Shown: positions 14,998 through 23,926 of the stretch, in pieces
Layout: the number at the start of each line of letters is the position of its first letter
How positions within the stretch are numbered: position 1 is the stretch's first letter
Source of the DNA: Acetofilamentum sp.
GTDB taxonomy: Bacteria > Bacteroidota > Bacteroidia > Bacteroidales > DTU049
Assembly (NCBI GenBank): GCA_020720525.1
Contig: DYON01000004.1
Location: 1-29,294 of the forward strand
Direction: 5' to 3'
Length of the DNA stretch: 29,294 bases
Made by a program: the position numbers and the translations under genes
Notes under the pieces: generated by a model
The model's input: the letters and a program-made list of their open reading frames with translations, nothing else
What the model was told of the DNA's origin: nothing
Databases searched by the model: none

Positions 14998-16494
14998 CTA
15001 TTTAAGAATTTTCTGGCTGAAAACTTCGTTTTCGGTAACAACTTCCAGAATAAAACAGCCATTGTTGAGCAAGCTAATGTCGATTGTTTTTTCAATGTTT
15101 AATTTTCCAGACAAAATAGTCTTGCCTGTTAAATCTACAATTCGATAGAGGCTTCCAGAAACGATTTCGGAAGAAAAAACGCCGATTTGGTTTGTTGCCG
15201 GATTCGGAAAAACCAAAAGAGTTTGTGGCGTGTTGTTGTAGTTATTGATACCAGTGTAAACAAACAAGTCGGACAAATTAAAAACAACGGGAGTTCGAGC
15301 CCAAGCTGGTGTTGTATGGTCGGCTACAACAATTGTAAACAAGCCTGTTTCAGGAATTACTTGCATGAATTGCAGATTGGGATTTTGTTTCGATTGGGTT
15401 CGCATGATTTCCCAATTATCGAACGAACCAATTCCAACTCCATGGTAGAAATGATTGATTGTGTCTTTTACGTTGATGTAGCGGCTGCCGTAGTTGTATG
15501 CATTGTTGCGTTTTATCATATCGTTAGCCGCATACAGGTTTACACCGTCGAGCGAATCGACATCGGCAATGGTTCTGAAGGTAACGTAAGGAACATCGGG
15601 AGCACATTCAATAATGACCGAAATCAACGAATCGGCTCCAGCAGTTGACGGCGCAATAGCCGAAACAATAAATCCGCTTGCATAGCCATTTGTGTTTTCG
15701 TTAATGGCGGCCCGAACATCGCTCACATTATGAAGTCCATCTCCGTTAAAGTCGGCTTTTTCGACCGATTTGCGAAGAGTAAGTGTCATGGGTTCGTATC
15801 CTTTGTTGAGTTGTGCCGAAAAACCGTTTACTGTGTTGAGAAAAACCACCAAGCCATTTTGGTTCATTGCCTGCGAAGCAACCATCTGACCTGCTACTCC
15901 TGTCATCAGCCAAGGTTGCTCGTCGGGTTCTGAAGGAAAATGAACAACAATCACTTGGTTTTGAGTTATTGCTGTGTCGAGCGAAATTGCATCGAGAAAA
16001 TGAGCAATAACCGATTTTCCGTTTAAGTCGGTGCCTTGTGTGGCTGCACCCCAATTCATCAAACTCGAGCAATTTTGCGATTCAGGAAATCCGCTTTTCG
16101 ACAGAAATCCTTCCAAGTCAGTCATGAAATTCACCACAAATAAGTCGAGATAACTCAACCCAGTTGTATCGTATCCTGCATACGAAACTCCATCGATAAT
16201 TCCACGTGCTTCGATAACATATTGGGTATCGACCGAAAAGTAACTGGGATTTCCAACAATAGCTCGGGCCAGCGAAAGATATGCTCCGTAGTTGGGCTGT
16301 ATGTAATTGTTCCACATCGACATTATTTTGTCGCTACACAAATAGCCATAAGCAAAGCCCCGCTGGTAGTGGTTTCCATATACTTGAATTACGGTAACAT
16401 TTCCTGTGTCGGCCAAAACAACTCCGTTTACCGATTGCGAACGGACTGCTGATAAACTCAACAAAACAAAGCAAAAGAGTAGAAATTTTTTCAT
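14998..16494 (-). CDS. C45-like (acyltransferase/hydrolase) protein with EF-hand-like loop and T9SS sorting domain
   Basis: A 498-residue exported protein. It has a signal peptide (MKKFLLFCFVLLSLSAVRSQ) and then a domain resembling the C45 / Ntn-hydrolase group: an early QVYGNHYQRGFAYGYL block (about 37-52) and NCSSLMNWGAAT (about 141-152), with Cys142 as the candidate nucleophile, followed by GKSVIAHFLDA. In that group the nucleophile is exposed by self-cleavage and the enzymes cut or form amide bonds; this function is inferred. Between about 248 and 259 lies a perfect calcium-loop pattern DFNGDGLHNVSD, like a single dockerin/EF-hand loop embedded in the enzyme domain. The C-terminus (about 426-498, from LVFPNPATNQIGV) is a T9SS sorting domain ending QKILK. 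The start was chosen at the signal peptide. Substrate unknown. Confidence 0.8.
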   Translation of the reverse strand: MKKFLLFCFVLLSLSAVRSQSVNGVVLADTGNVTVIQVYGNHYQRGFAYGYLCSDKIMSMWNNYIQPNYGAYLSLARAIVGNPSYFSVDTQYVIEARGIIDGVSYAGYDTTGLSYLDLFVVNFMTDLEGFLSKSGFPESQNCSSLMNWGAATQGTDLNGKSVIAHFLDAISLDTAITQNQVIVVHFPSEPDEQPWLMTGVAGQMVASQAMNQNGLVVFLNTVNGFSAQLNKGYEPMTLTLRKSVEKADFNGDGLHNVSDVRAAINENTNGYASGFIVSAIAPSTAGADSLISVIIECAPDVPYVTFRTIADVDSLDGVNLYAANDMIKRNNAYNYGSRYINVKDTINHFYHGVGIGSFDNWEIMRTQSKQNPNLQFMQVIPETGLFTIVVADHTTPAWARTPVVFNLSDLFVYTGINNYNNTPQTLLVFPNPATNQIGVFSSEIVSGSLYRIVDLTGKTILSGKLNIEKTIDISLLNNGCFILEVVTENEVFSQKILK

Positions 16495-16587
16495 GAGGAT
16501 GTTTATTATTGTACAAATAACGTAAAATAAATCACAAGTAAAAATTACATTTGTCGTTTGTCGCACAAATGCAATTATCCGAAATCA

Positions 16588-18819
16588 TTATTGTTCCTCA
16601 ATAATCTGCACCGCTTTTTCGAGCACTTCGTCTCTACCATCGCGGTATCCTTGCAGGGTTGGAGCCACAAACACATCGGGAACAATTCCAACGCGCTGTG
16701 TTTCGGTACCGTCGGGATAATAAACACCGATACCCGAAATATAGGAGCTGATGCCTCCAGGAAGTACAATCGGGCTCACATTGCCATCGGCTCCGGCTGT
16801 GGTACTTCCAACCACGGTGGCGGTTGAAGCCGAACGAAACGACATGGCGTGGTATTCGCCGCTGCTTTGGGTTATTTCGTTTACCAAAATCACCAGTTTA
16901 CCATTGTATGCGGTTTTCATACCTGGAACTTCCATATTGCTACTAAATTCAAACAATCCCGGGTTTTGTAGATTGGTTCTTGAGAATTTAGCAAAAGCTG
17001 TTTTCTTTACATGAAAATACTGGCTAAGGGTGAATACAAGAAAGTCGGACGGATAGCAACGTATGTCTATCACAATTCCTTTGGTGAGACGCAATTCGCC
17101 CATCATTTTTGAAAGTTCTTTTTTATTAGCAGTTCCAAGATAAATGTATCCAATTTCGGGAGTCAGAAAACGCCATGTGGGGGGAGTACTTTCGGAACCT
17201 TCAGCTGTTTTAGCAAAAATGGCTTCGGGACTATGACAGGGCAGATTTGCCGAACGAGTAATTCCGTTGCGCTCGATGGTTACAGGAATTCCGCGATTGT
17301 TCGAGCGCAGAAGCAAACCACCAATCACCCTCAGTTTTGCAGGATCGTTCGAAGCAGAAACGTATTTTTTTAAGCGTTCCACTTTGGCTGAAACGCTTTC
17401 GCCCGAAATATCTAAAAGAACATCGCCAAGTTGCAAGTCGCCATCTTTCACCAAATTCGGATTGATATAGCCGGTAATGACTGCCCTATTTTCGATGAAA
17501 GAAACTTTGTAGTTGGCATAATTTCGACCAAAATAATTGTCGCTGAAATCTTTGTTCATTTTCACACTTGCGTGTGTGTCGTTGATTCGGGCAATCATCT
17601 CAAGAACAACGAGTTGAGCCGATGTTTCGTCGGTTGCATCTAATATTTTACCGATCAATTCGGCAGGAATATTTTGCCAGTTTTCGCCAATCAGATGTTT
17701 GTTGGGGAAGAAATATTCCACCATGTTGTAGTAGCGAAAAATGGTCAACAAGCGAAAACCATCGTCGTTCCAGCTAATATTGGAATAGCTTTTTTCGTGG
17801 TCGAACGAGGCATTTTGTGCACCACCAAGGCTTACATAATAATTGGTTTTTCCACGCTTGCTGTTGCGAATTTTCACCAATTCGGCGCTTAGCTTTGTTC
17901 CAAAAACGGTGGTGTCTGCAATCCAATCGAGTTCGGGAATAAGCTTAACGTTTTTCTTGATTTTCATTTTATTTCCTTTGCCACTCACTGCCCCAAGCGA
18001 ATTGACCCACACCAACAACGAATCGTTGCGGGCTTCGCGGGTTTCGGCTTGCATGTAGCGAGGAATAAAACGAAACAATTCGTTGTCCCAATTAAATTTT
18101 CCGGCTCCAATGGCTGGGTGGTAATATTTGAGGAAACCCCACAATTTGCACAAAAGTGCCAAATTCTCGACTTGCGACTTGCCGAGGGAGTTCAATTCGA
18201 TATTGCTTTGTGTCGAAAATGCGGTATCGGCATCGGCGGCAAAAATGCGGTCTTTTCGAATCGGAGCTTTGGTAAAGTCTTTTCCATCGACCAACAATCG
18301 GAAATCGTCGGCCCAAAGCGAACCTTTTCCAGTGAGTATTACGCCAATATTGATGCGATTGGCTCCTTCGGGCAGGTTTACTGTTGGAGAGTTGAATTCG
18401 GCCCAATCTTTTGTGCCCTTGAGGTTCGACATGTTGTTGTTGAAATACAAACCGCTTCCACTCCCGTCCATTCGAATAAACAGCGAAGCGTAACCGTCGG
18501 TTATCTCTTGACTTTTCATGAATGCTTTAAATGAAATTGTTTTTCCAGAAAAAGTAATGGGAATGGAAAAAACAAAACAGCCAAAGTCGCCATCGATGGC
18601 ATCGGCATTGCGAATGAGTTCCAACGAGTTGGCTCCTCCGTGAACTACATTGGTTTGAATGGTAGCCGTGTAATTGCTTCCCCACAAAATGCTGCTGTAG
18701 GGCAAAATACTTCCAGGCGCAGTGTTTTCGAATGTCATGTCGTATGGAGCAGCATTTTGCTGTGCTTGAATGCTAACCAATAAAAAGAAAAATGGAATAA
18801 GAATCAAAAAACGCTTCAT
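16588..18819 (-). CDS. S41 family (tricorn/CtpA-like) serine peptidase, exported
   Basis: A 743-residue protein with a signal peptide (MKRFLILIPFFFLLVSIQAQ). A beta-sandwich, carbohydrate-binding-like domain follows at about 25-180 (ENTAPGSILPYSSILWGS ... WADDFRLLVDG), then a helical region with LWGFLKYYHPAI (about 226-237), a PDZ-like domain (about 440-515, GDLQLGDVLLDISG), and the S41 catalytic core (about 550-725). The nucleophile motif is NEITQSSGEYHA with Ser652/653. TTAGADGNV and the final GIVPDV stretch are also S41 features. There is no T9SS tail, so it is probably periplasmic or a surface lipoprotein-independent enzyme; the location is uncertain. A TATATTTG promoter box ends 14 bases before the ATG at 18819. 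The C45-like gene follows 93 bases downstream on the same strand. Confidence 0.87.
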   Translation of the reverse strand: MKRFLILIPFFFLLVSIQAQQNAAPYDMTFENTAPGSILPYSSILWGSNYTATIQTNVVHGGANSLELIRNADAIDGDFGCFVFSIPITFSGKTISFKAFMKSQEITDGYASLFIRMDGSGSGLYFNNNMSNLKGTKDWAEFNSPTVNLPEGANRINIGVILTGKGSLWADDFRLLVDGKDFTKAPIRKDRIFAADADTAFSTQSNIELNSLGKSQVENLALLCKLWGFLKYYHPAIGAGKFNWDNELFRFIPRYMQAETREARNDSLLVWVNSLGAVSGKGNKMKIKKNVKLIPELDWIADTTVFGTKLSAELVKIRNSKRGKTNYYVSLGGAQNASFDHEKSYSNISWNDDGFRLLTIFRYYNMVEYFFPNKHLIGENWQNIPAELIGKILDATDETSAQLVVLEMIARINDTHASVKMNKDFSDNYFGRNYANYKVSFIENRAVITGYINPNLVKDGDLQLGDVLLDISGESVSAKVERLKKYVSASNDPAKLRVIGGLLLRSNNRGIPVTIERNGITRSANLPCHSPEAIFAKTAEGSESTPPTWRFLTPEIGYIYLGTANKKELSKMMGELRLTKGIVIDIRCYPSDFLVFTLSQYFHVKKTAFAKFSRTNLQNPGLFEFSSNMEVPGMKTAYNGKLVILVNEITQSSGEYHAMSFRSASTATVVGSTTAGADGNVSPIVLPGGISSYISGIGVYYPDGTETQRVGIVPDVFVAPTLQGYRDGRDEVLEKAVQIIEEQ

Positions 18820-18833
18820 AATGAATTTTTTTT

Positions 18834-18841
18834 CAAATATA
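18834..18841 (-). promoter_or_regulatory. -7 promoter box for the S41 peptidase gene
   Basis: TATATTTG on the minus strand fits TAnnTTTG, with exactly 14 bases to the ATG at 18819. Confidence 0.62.
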
Positions 18842-18927
18842 TAGTTTTCTTCCCAAAATAATTTGAGAAAAACTATAAATATCATCGGGATTTAACAAAC
18901 AGTCTTGCGTTTTTTGCTAAACGAAAG

Positions 18928-19746
18928 TCATCCAATAGCTTCAACCAGTTTATTCAACAAGCGGCTAGCACCAATGCGAAACAAATGATTGTTGACCCAA
19001 TCGTTTCCGGCAATTGTTTTCACCAGATGAAGATATTTGGCTGCATCGGCGGGTTCGCTAATTCCACCTGCTGGTTTAAAGCCTATTTTTTTACCTGTTA
19101 TTTTATAGAACTCGCTTATAGCAGTCAACATTACAAAAGCGGCATCGAGGGTAGCAGCTGGTTGCATCTTGCCTGTAGATGTTTTAATAAAATCGGCTCC
19201 TTGTTCCATTGCAATCATCGAAGCTTCGTATATCAAGTTGGGGTCTTTCAGTTCGCCCGTTTCGAGAATCACTTTCAGGTGTGCATTTCCGCAAGCCTCT
19301 TTGTGTTGTTTCACTTCTTCTTTCAAAAATTCGCGATCTCCAGCAAGAAAACGCCCGCGCGAAATGACCATGTCAATTTCGTCGGCACCTTGCTCAACCG
19401 CATAGCGAACTTCGGCCAAGCGTATTTCGAGCGGGCTTTGCCCCGAAGGAAATGCTCCAGCAACAGCAGCAACATTAATTGATCTCTCGCCAAGACCATC
19501 ACACGCTGTTTTAACTAAGGTTGGATATACGCAAACAGCAGCAACCGACGGAATCGACTTCGCAGAATTTTCGACACCATAAGCGGTTTGGCAAAGTTGC
19601 CTAACTTTTTCGTCGTTATCGCTTCCCTCGAGTGTTGTGAGGTCGATAAAGCTAATCAGTTTTCTCAAAATCTCGCCATTGGTTTCTGGCATCGTTGCCA
19701 AAATTTCTGCGATTTGTTGCTCAATAGTTTCTGTTGTGAATTTCAT
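18928..19746 (-). CDS. deoC: Deoxyribose-phosphate aldolase
   Basis: DeoC splits 2-deoxyribose-5-phosphate into glyceraldehyde-3-phosphate and acetaldehyde in deoxynucleoside catabolism, in the cytoplasm. The 272-residue TIM barrel shows FIDLTTLEG (33-41), VCVYPTLV (71-78), GAFPSG (97-102), EIDMVISRG (123-131, proton-relay Asp125), the Schiff-base lysine in FIKTSTGK (Lys188) and the second lysine in GFKPAGGI (Lys224). The length matches the longer DeoC type. It sits between a surface-enzyme block and a glycan-modifying gene with no obvious metabolic partner nearby. The likely promoter is a TAAATTTTG stretch near 19,788-19,796, one base off the usual spacing, at the 3' end of the preceding gene. 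Confidence 0.95.
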   Translation of the reverse strand: MKFTTETIEQQIAEILATMPETNGEILRKLISFIDLTTLEGSDNDEKVRQLCQTAYGVENSAKSIPSVAAVCVYPTLVKTACDGLGERSINVAAVAGAFPSGQSPLEIRLAEVRYAVEQGADEIDMVISRGRFLAGDREFLKEEVKQHKEACGNAHLKVILETGELKDPNLIYEASMIAMEQGADFIKTSTGKMQPAATLDAAFVMLTAISEFYKITGKKIGFKPAGGISEPADAAKYLHLVKTIAGNDWVNNHLFRIGASRLLNKLVEAIG

Positions 19747-19793
19747 ACTTGAATGGTTTGAAACAATCGGTTTTCAGTTTTGCGACACAAAAT

Positions 19794-20528
19794 TTACGCG
19801 TTTTTCTTCAGTTCGCTAGGAAGCGAGAGGGGAATTTTCACATTACCAATCATCCGATTGACAAATTGTTCCGATGCGTTCAGCCAATTATGGCGCAATG
19901 CTTTTTCGAGCACGCTGTCGGTTAATGCCTCGAACCTATAACCCTGCTTCAAATAATACTCAATATAACGCGGTAGGGTATATTTGAGCCGTGGAAGAGC
20001 CTTCTTGTTGTCGTGAAAAACCACAATCGAGCCCCGTCGTGTAAATCGAATCACATTTCTCAAACAACGTGCAGGAGTGGTGTTTCTGTCGTAATCGCCA
20101 CTTAGCACCGTCCAAAGAACAATAAAAAAACGATTTTTCAGACGTGAAATCTGCCAAGGAGTGATATGCCCGTATGGCGGGCGAAATAAATTAGAGCCAA
20201 TTAATTCCGAACTTTTGCAAACATTTTGCTCGTATTCGCTGGCATTTTTTTTCCAACCATCGAAATGATTGAATGTGTGGCTGCCAACAGCATGGCCAGC
20301 TTCTTTAATGGAGCTGAAGAGCTGCGGATGTTTGGAAACATTGTCGCCAACACAAAAAAAAGTGGCTTTTGCGTTGTATTTTGCGAGTGTTTCGAGAACA
20401 AAAGGCGTGAGTTCGGGAATAGGCCCATCATCGAAAGTGAGGTAAATCACTTTCTCGTTGCCCGGAATTCTCCAAATGAGATTTCGGGTGTTGAGATCTT
20501 TTAGTATATAAGGTCGTACAAGATACAT
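19794..20528 (-). CDS. NodB-type polysaccharide deacetylase (CE4)
   Basis: A 244-residue single-domain deacetylase that would remove acetyl groups from N-acetylated or O-acetylated glycans using a metal ion. All CE4 motifs are present: TFDDGP (31-36, base Asp33, metal Asp34), SHTFNH (83-88, metal His84 and His88), RPPYG (116-120), the WTVLSGD region (139-145), and IVVFHDN (168-174) with the catalytic His172. There is no signal peptide, only a short N-terminal stretch, so a cytoplasmic or membrane-associated location is suggested, as in the similar Bacteroidota proteins I recall. The ATG at 20528 is two bases past the stop of the DUF2723 gene, so the two are probably one operon; a longer open frame reaching to 20873 runs inside that gene and is a shadow. 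The stop lies close to the deoC promoter. Confidence 0.9.
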   Translation of the reverse strand: MYLVRPYILKDLNTRNLIWRIPGNEKVIYLTFDDGPIPELTPFVLETLAKYNAKATFFCVGDNVSKHPQLFSSIKEAGHAVGSHTFNHFDGWKKNASEYEQNVCKSSELIGSNLFRPPYGHITPWQISRLKNRFFIVLWTVLSGDYDRNTTPARCLRNVIRFTRRGSIVVFHDNKKALPRLKYTLPRYIEYYLKQGYRFEALTDSVLEKALRHNWLNASEQFVNRMIGNVKIPLSLPSELKKNA

Positions 20529-20530
20529 GC

Positions 20531-23500
20531 TTAACGACCAGTTCCACCAGCTGTTTGCATTCCTGAATACAAACCAAAATAGTATTCGAAAACAGGTTTC
20601 ACCTTGTTGTTCATTTCGGTTTGTTTCAGCTGCTCTGTAATTTGCATAATGCGTTGCAGAATATACAATGCTTGCTGTTTGTCGAAATCGACGCGGCTTT
20701 GTTGAGCTGGTTCGAGCGAATAATAGTAGCCAAGTTCTGCATCGAAAATATCGATTAGACGCGAAATAATTGCATTGGCTTTGTCGAATGTTTCGGCTCT
20801 GTAGTAAGCTTCGGCAACAGGCAGCACAAAATAGTTGTATGGCACAGCCGATTCGGGGAATACTTCCATGCACTTATCGAGAACGGCAACAGCACTGTCT
20901 TTTTTGCCTTCGTCGAGCAACGAATTGGCCAATCGAGCAAAATTGTTGCGGAAATTCATACACATCCGCAGATTGGTTTCGTCGAGATAAACATCGGGAT
21001 GGTTCAGATTGCCCCACTGAAATTTGTTCATCATGTTGTCGTACATCACTTCGGTATTCACTCGGCCAGTGCTTCCATCTTCGTTTTTGGTACGAACTGG
21101 TACAAGACGATAAACTAGACCTTCGAGAGCAAAATACTCTTCGAGACCTACATAGGCATCGTTTCCAGTGGTGATGGCGAAACAAATTGGGCGTTCCCAA
21201 TCGAAATGTGCAAGCATATCGAGAACAAACAGGTTATTTTTCTGAATGATGTTGCGGTTTAAACTCCAAGTAACGCTGTCAACGATGTCGTTTTTCCAAG
21301 CTGCAGGAACTGTTCCATTTTGAAGAACTTTATTGGTATCGACGTTGATGAAGAAATTGTGCGATGGGAAAATATCGAGCAATCCATAAGGTGTATTGCG
21401 ACGCAAAATATCGGGGTTTTTGTGCAGAAGATCGAATAGCTCACGAATATTCACACTCGAAATATTCGGATCGTCGAGCAAATACACAACATCGCGGGTG
21501 CCTTGCCTATACTGTTCGTGAGTCATCGAGATAGGCGCTGGAGCCGAATTGTAGGCTCTTCGTTTCATCTGATCGGCATACCAATCGGTATTGAAGAGCG
21601 AAAGATTTATTACTCGCACATCGGTACGGTAACCTTCAACCTCCTGAACATACCAAAGAGGGAAAGTGTCGTTGTCGCCATTGGTAAACAAAATGGCATT
21701 TTCGGGACAAGAAGCAAGGTAGTTTTTTGCAAAATCGCGTGCAGTGAAGCGCCCACTACGATCGTGATCGTTCCAGCCCTGCATTGCCATCATTCCAGGA
21801 ACCAATATCAATGTGATTAATGCTGCGAGTGCTGGTGCCAAAAAGCCTTTAAGAACTTTGCCAATCAGGCGTGCAAGTGGAATCAAACCTAGACCAATCC
21901 AAATGGCAAAGGCGTAGAAACTCCCCACAAAAGCGTAGTCGCGTTCGCGTGGCTGATAGGCATACTGATTGAGATAAACAACAATGGCAAGACCAGTCAT
22001 TAAAAACAACAGAAATACCACAAGCGAATCGCGGGTATGTTTGTTGAGCTGGTAGAACAAGCCAACCAATCCCAAAATAAGCGGCAAGAAGTAAAATGTG
22101 TTGTTGCCAGGATTCGAAGTCATGTTTTCGGGCACATTGTCGCGGTTTCCTAGATGTATCTGGTCGATAACGGGAATTCCACTCATCCAATTTCCATCAA
22201 CTGGGCCACCCATTCCTTGTATATCGTTTTGGCGACCAACAAAATTCCAAAAGAAATAGCGGAAATACATGTAGCCGACTTGATACTTGAGAAAATACGA
22301 AATATTCTGAGAGAAAGACGGAGTATTTTTTGGTTTTGAATGGTCGAAAACAACTTTGCCATCGCGACCTTTTACCACGTTTCCATTGGGATCGCGGTAG
22401 GGTTCAAACACATCTTTTTCGTCGATATTGGCCCAATCGAGATACCCATCAATATGCATTTTTTCCTGACTACTCCACATACGTGGGAAAATAGTAGTGT
22501 ATTTGTCGTTGTATGTTGGTTTGCTGTTTTTTCGGTCGTCGGTAACAACATACTTGCCATTTTTAACATCTTTCTCATACACAGGCGAACCATTTTTCCA
22601 TTGATTGGAAGGATTTACCGGCGCATTGAAGTATTGACCTTTAACCAAAGGTAAATCGCCATATTGTTCACGATTGAGATATGCCAACAAACTAATAGCA
22701 TCGCGTGGCGAGTTTTCGTTGATTGGAGTATTTGCATTGGAACGAATAATCAGAATAAAAAATGTAGAGTAACCAATTATCAAAAAGGCAAAAGAAAGTA
22801 CGATTGTATTGAGAATAACTTTTCCTTTTTTTTGTGAAAAATAGATTCCACCAACAATAATTCCTACAATTAGGAGGAAGTAGATTATTGTTCCAGAGTT
22901 GAATGGCATTCCGATGTTATTCACAAAGAACAATTCGAATTGGCCAGCCAGCATCACCAAGCCAGGAATTAACAAATAGAAAAGAAAAGCCAGCATCACA
23001 AACGAGATACCTAAAGCAGCAACAACTCCTTTGCGAGTAACTTTGTAGCGGCGATAGTAATAAATCATTGCCAAAGCGGGCAAAGTCAACAGGTTGAGTA
23101 AGTGGACTCCGATAGAGAGACCCATCAGGAAGGCAATTAGAATAAGCCATCTAAACGAGCGTGGATCGTCGGCATCTTCTTCCCATTTAAGCATAATCCA
23201 GAATACCAAAGCAGTGAAGAACGATGAAGTAGCATAAACTTCGCCCTCAACAGCCGAAAACCAAAATGAATCGGAAAAGGTGTATGCCAAAGCACCAATA
23301 ACACCAGCACCAATAACGGTAAACAATTTTGTTGAATCGTTTTCGCTGTCTTTGAGCAATCGTTTTGCAAAACGAGTGATGGTCCAAAAGAGGAACAAAA
23401 TGGTGAAGGCACTTGCAAGAGCCGACATAGCATTTATCATGCGAGCAACAAGTTCAACGTTGCCAAAGGCAAACATACTAAAGAAGCGACCTAAAAGCTG

Positions 23501-23671
23501 AAATGTTGGTGCTCCGGGAGGGTGCCCAACCTGCAATTTGTACGAGGTAGCTATATATTCGCCACAATCCCAAAAGCTTGCTGTTGGCTCCGATGTAATA
23601 AGATACACCGCTGCTGCAATGGCAAAAACCAGCCAGCCGATTAAATTGTTCAGTCTCTTGAAGTTTTGCAT
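20531..23671 (-). CDS. DUF2723 family membrane protein (TMEM260-like, possible protein O-mannosyltransferase)
   Basis: A 1046-residue protein. TM1 (about 11-26) is followed by the family signature SEPTASFWDCGEYIATSY and then KLQVGHPPGAP (27-55), with Asp35 and Glu38 in the first extracytoplasmic loop, where GT-C enzymes carry their catalytic acid. About a dozen membrane helices occupy residues 11-320 and 505-645, separated by a soluble insertion (about 325-490). The C-terminal third is soluble: TFPLWYVQEVEGYRTDVRV, then TPR-like helices near 900-1000 (AVLDKCMEVFP, AEAYYRAETFDKANAII). The family contains human TMEM260, reported to be a protein O-mannosyltransferase; the same activity here is inference. 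The CE4 deacetylase gene follows after two bases. The start has no clear TAnnTTTG box, only TAATTTCG about 50 bases upstream. Confidence 0.9.
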   Translation of the reverse strand: MQNFKRLNNLIGWLVFAIAAAVYLITSEPTASFWDCGEYIATSYKLQVGHPPGAPTFQLLGRFFSMFAFGNVELVARMINAMSALASAFTILFLFWTITRFAKRLLKDSENDSTKLFTVIGAGVIGALAYTFSDSFWFSAVEGEVYATSSFFTALVFWIMLKWEEDADDPRSFRWLILIAFLMGLSIGVHLLNLLTLPALAMIYYYRRYKVTRKGVVAALGISFVMLAFLFYLLIPGLVMLAGQFELFFVNNIGMPFNSGTIIYFLLIVGIIVGGIYFSQKKGKVILNTIVLSFAFLIIGYSTFFILIIRSNANTPINENSPRDAISLLAYLNREQYGDLPLVKGQYFNAPVNPSNQWKNGSPVYEKDVKNGKYVVTDDRKNSKPTYNDKYTTIFPRMWSSQEKMHIDGYLDWANIDEKDVFEPYRDPNGNVVKGRDGKVVFDHSKPKNTPSFSQNISYFLKYQVGYMYFRYFFWNFVGRQNDIQGMGGPVDGNWMSGIPVIDQIHLGNRDNVPENMTSNPGNNTFYFLPLILGLVGLFYQLNKHTRDSLVVFLLFLMTGLAIVVYLNQYAYQPRERDYAFVGSFYAFAIWIGLGLIPLARLIGKVLKGFLAPALAALITLILVPGMMAMQGWNDHDRSGRFTARDFAKNYLASCPENAILFTNGDNDTFPLWYVQEVEGYRTDVRVINLSLFNTDWYADQMKRRAYNSAPAPISMTHEQYRQGTRDVVYLLDDPNISSVNIRELFDLLHKNPDILRRNTPYGLLDIFPSHNFFINVDTNKVLQNGTVPAAWKNDIVDSVTWSLNRNIIQKNNLFVLDMLAHFDWERPICFAITTGNDAYVGLEEYFALEGLVYRLVPVRTKNEDGSTGRVNTEVMYDNMMNKFQWGNLNHPDVYLDETNLRMCMNFRNNFARLANSLLDEGKKDSAVAVLDKCMEVFPESAVPYNYFVLPVAEAYYRAETFDKANAIISRLIDIFDAELGYYYSLEPAQQSRVDFDKQQALYILQRIMQITEQLKQTEMNNKVKPVFEYYFGLYSGMQTAGGTGR

Positions 23672-23755
23672 GATTGATAGATTTGTACTTTAATCAAACT
23701 GCGAAATTATAAATAATATTTCATTCTTAATGTATTCATGTTATTTTGAAAAAAG

Positions 23756-23785
23756 TTGTTCATTAAAAAAATAATTGTAATTTTG
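23756..23785 (+). promoter_or_regulatory. Full promoter for tRNA-Gln
   Basis: TTG at 23756-23758 (-33), 19-base spacer, TAATTTTG at 23778-23785 (-7). This is the best Bacteroidota promoter in the window. It ends 15 bases before the mature tRNA 5' end. Confidence 0.82.
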
Positions 23786-23800
23786 CCGCCTGTTTTCAAT

Positions 23801-23871
23801 TGTCCGATGGTGTAACGGCAGCACTGCAGATTTTGGTTCTGTTAGTTCAGGTTCGAATCCTGATCGGACAA
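23801..23871 (+). tRNA. tRNA-Gln (anticodon TTG)
   Basis: A full cloverleaf was built by hand. The acceptor stem TGTCCGA pairs with TCGGACA over seven bases. The D-arm is GTGT/GCAC around AACGGCA. The anticodon stem GCAGA/TCTGT encloses TTTTGGT, giving anticodon TTG (reads CAA, and CAG by wobble). The T-arm is TCAGG-TTCGAAT-CCTGA. The discriminator base is A at 23871 and CCA is not encoded. It has its own promoter and is followed 10 bases later by a strong hairpin. It heads the rimP-nusA-infB cluster. Confidence 0.96.
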
Positions 23872-23881
23872 CTTGGCGACT

Positions 23882-23911
23882 TCGAGGGGACTTTTTGTCC
23901 CCTCGATTTTT
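23882..23911 (+). terminator. Strong hairpin between tRNA-Gln and rimP
   Basis: TCGAGGGGAC (23882-23891) pairs perfectly with GTCCCCTCGA (23897-23906) around TTTTT, followed by TTTTT (23907-23911). It ends 15 bases before the rimP start. No separate rimP promoter is visible after it, so it may act as a partial terminator or attenuator. Confidence 0.9.
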
Positions 23912-23926
23912 AAATAAAACTAAAGA

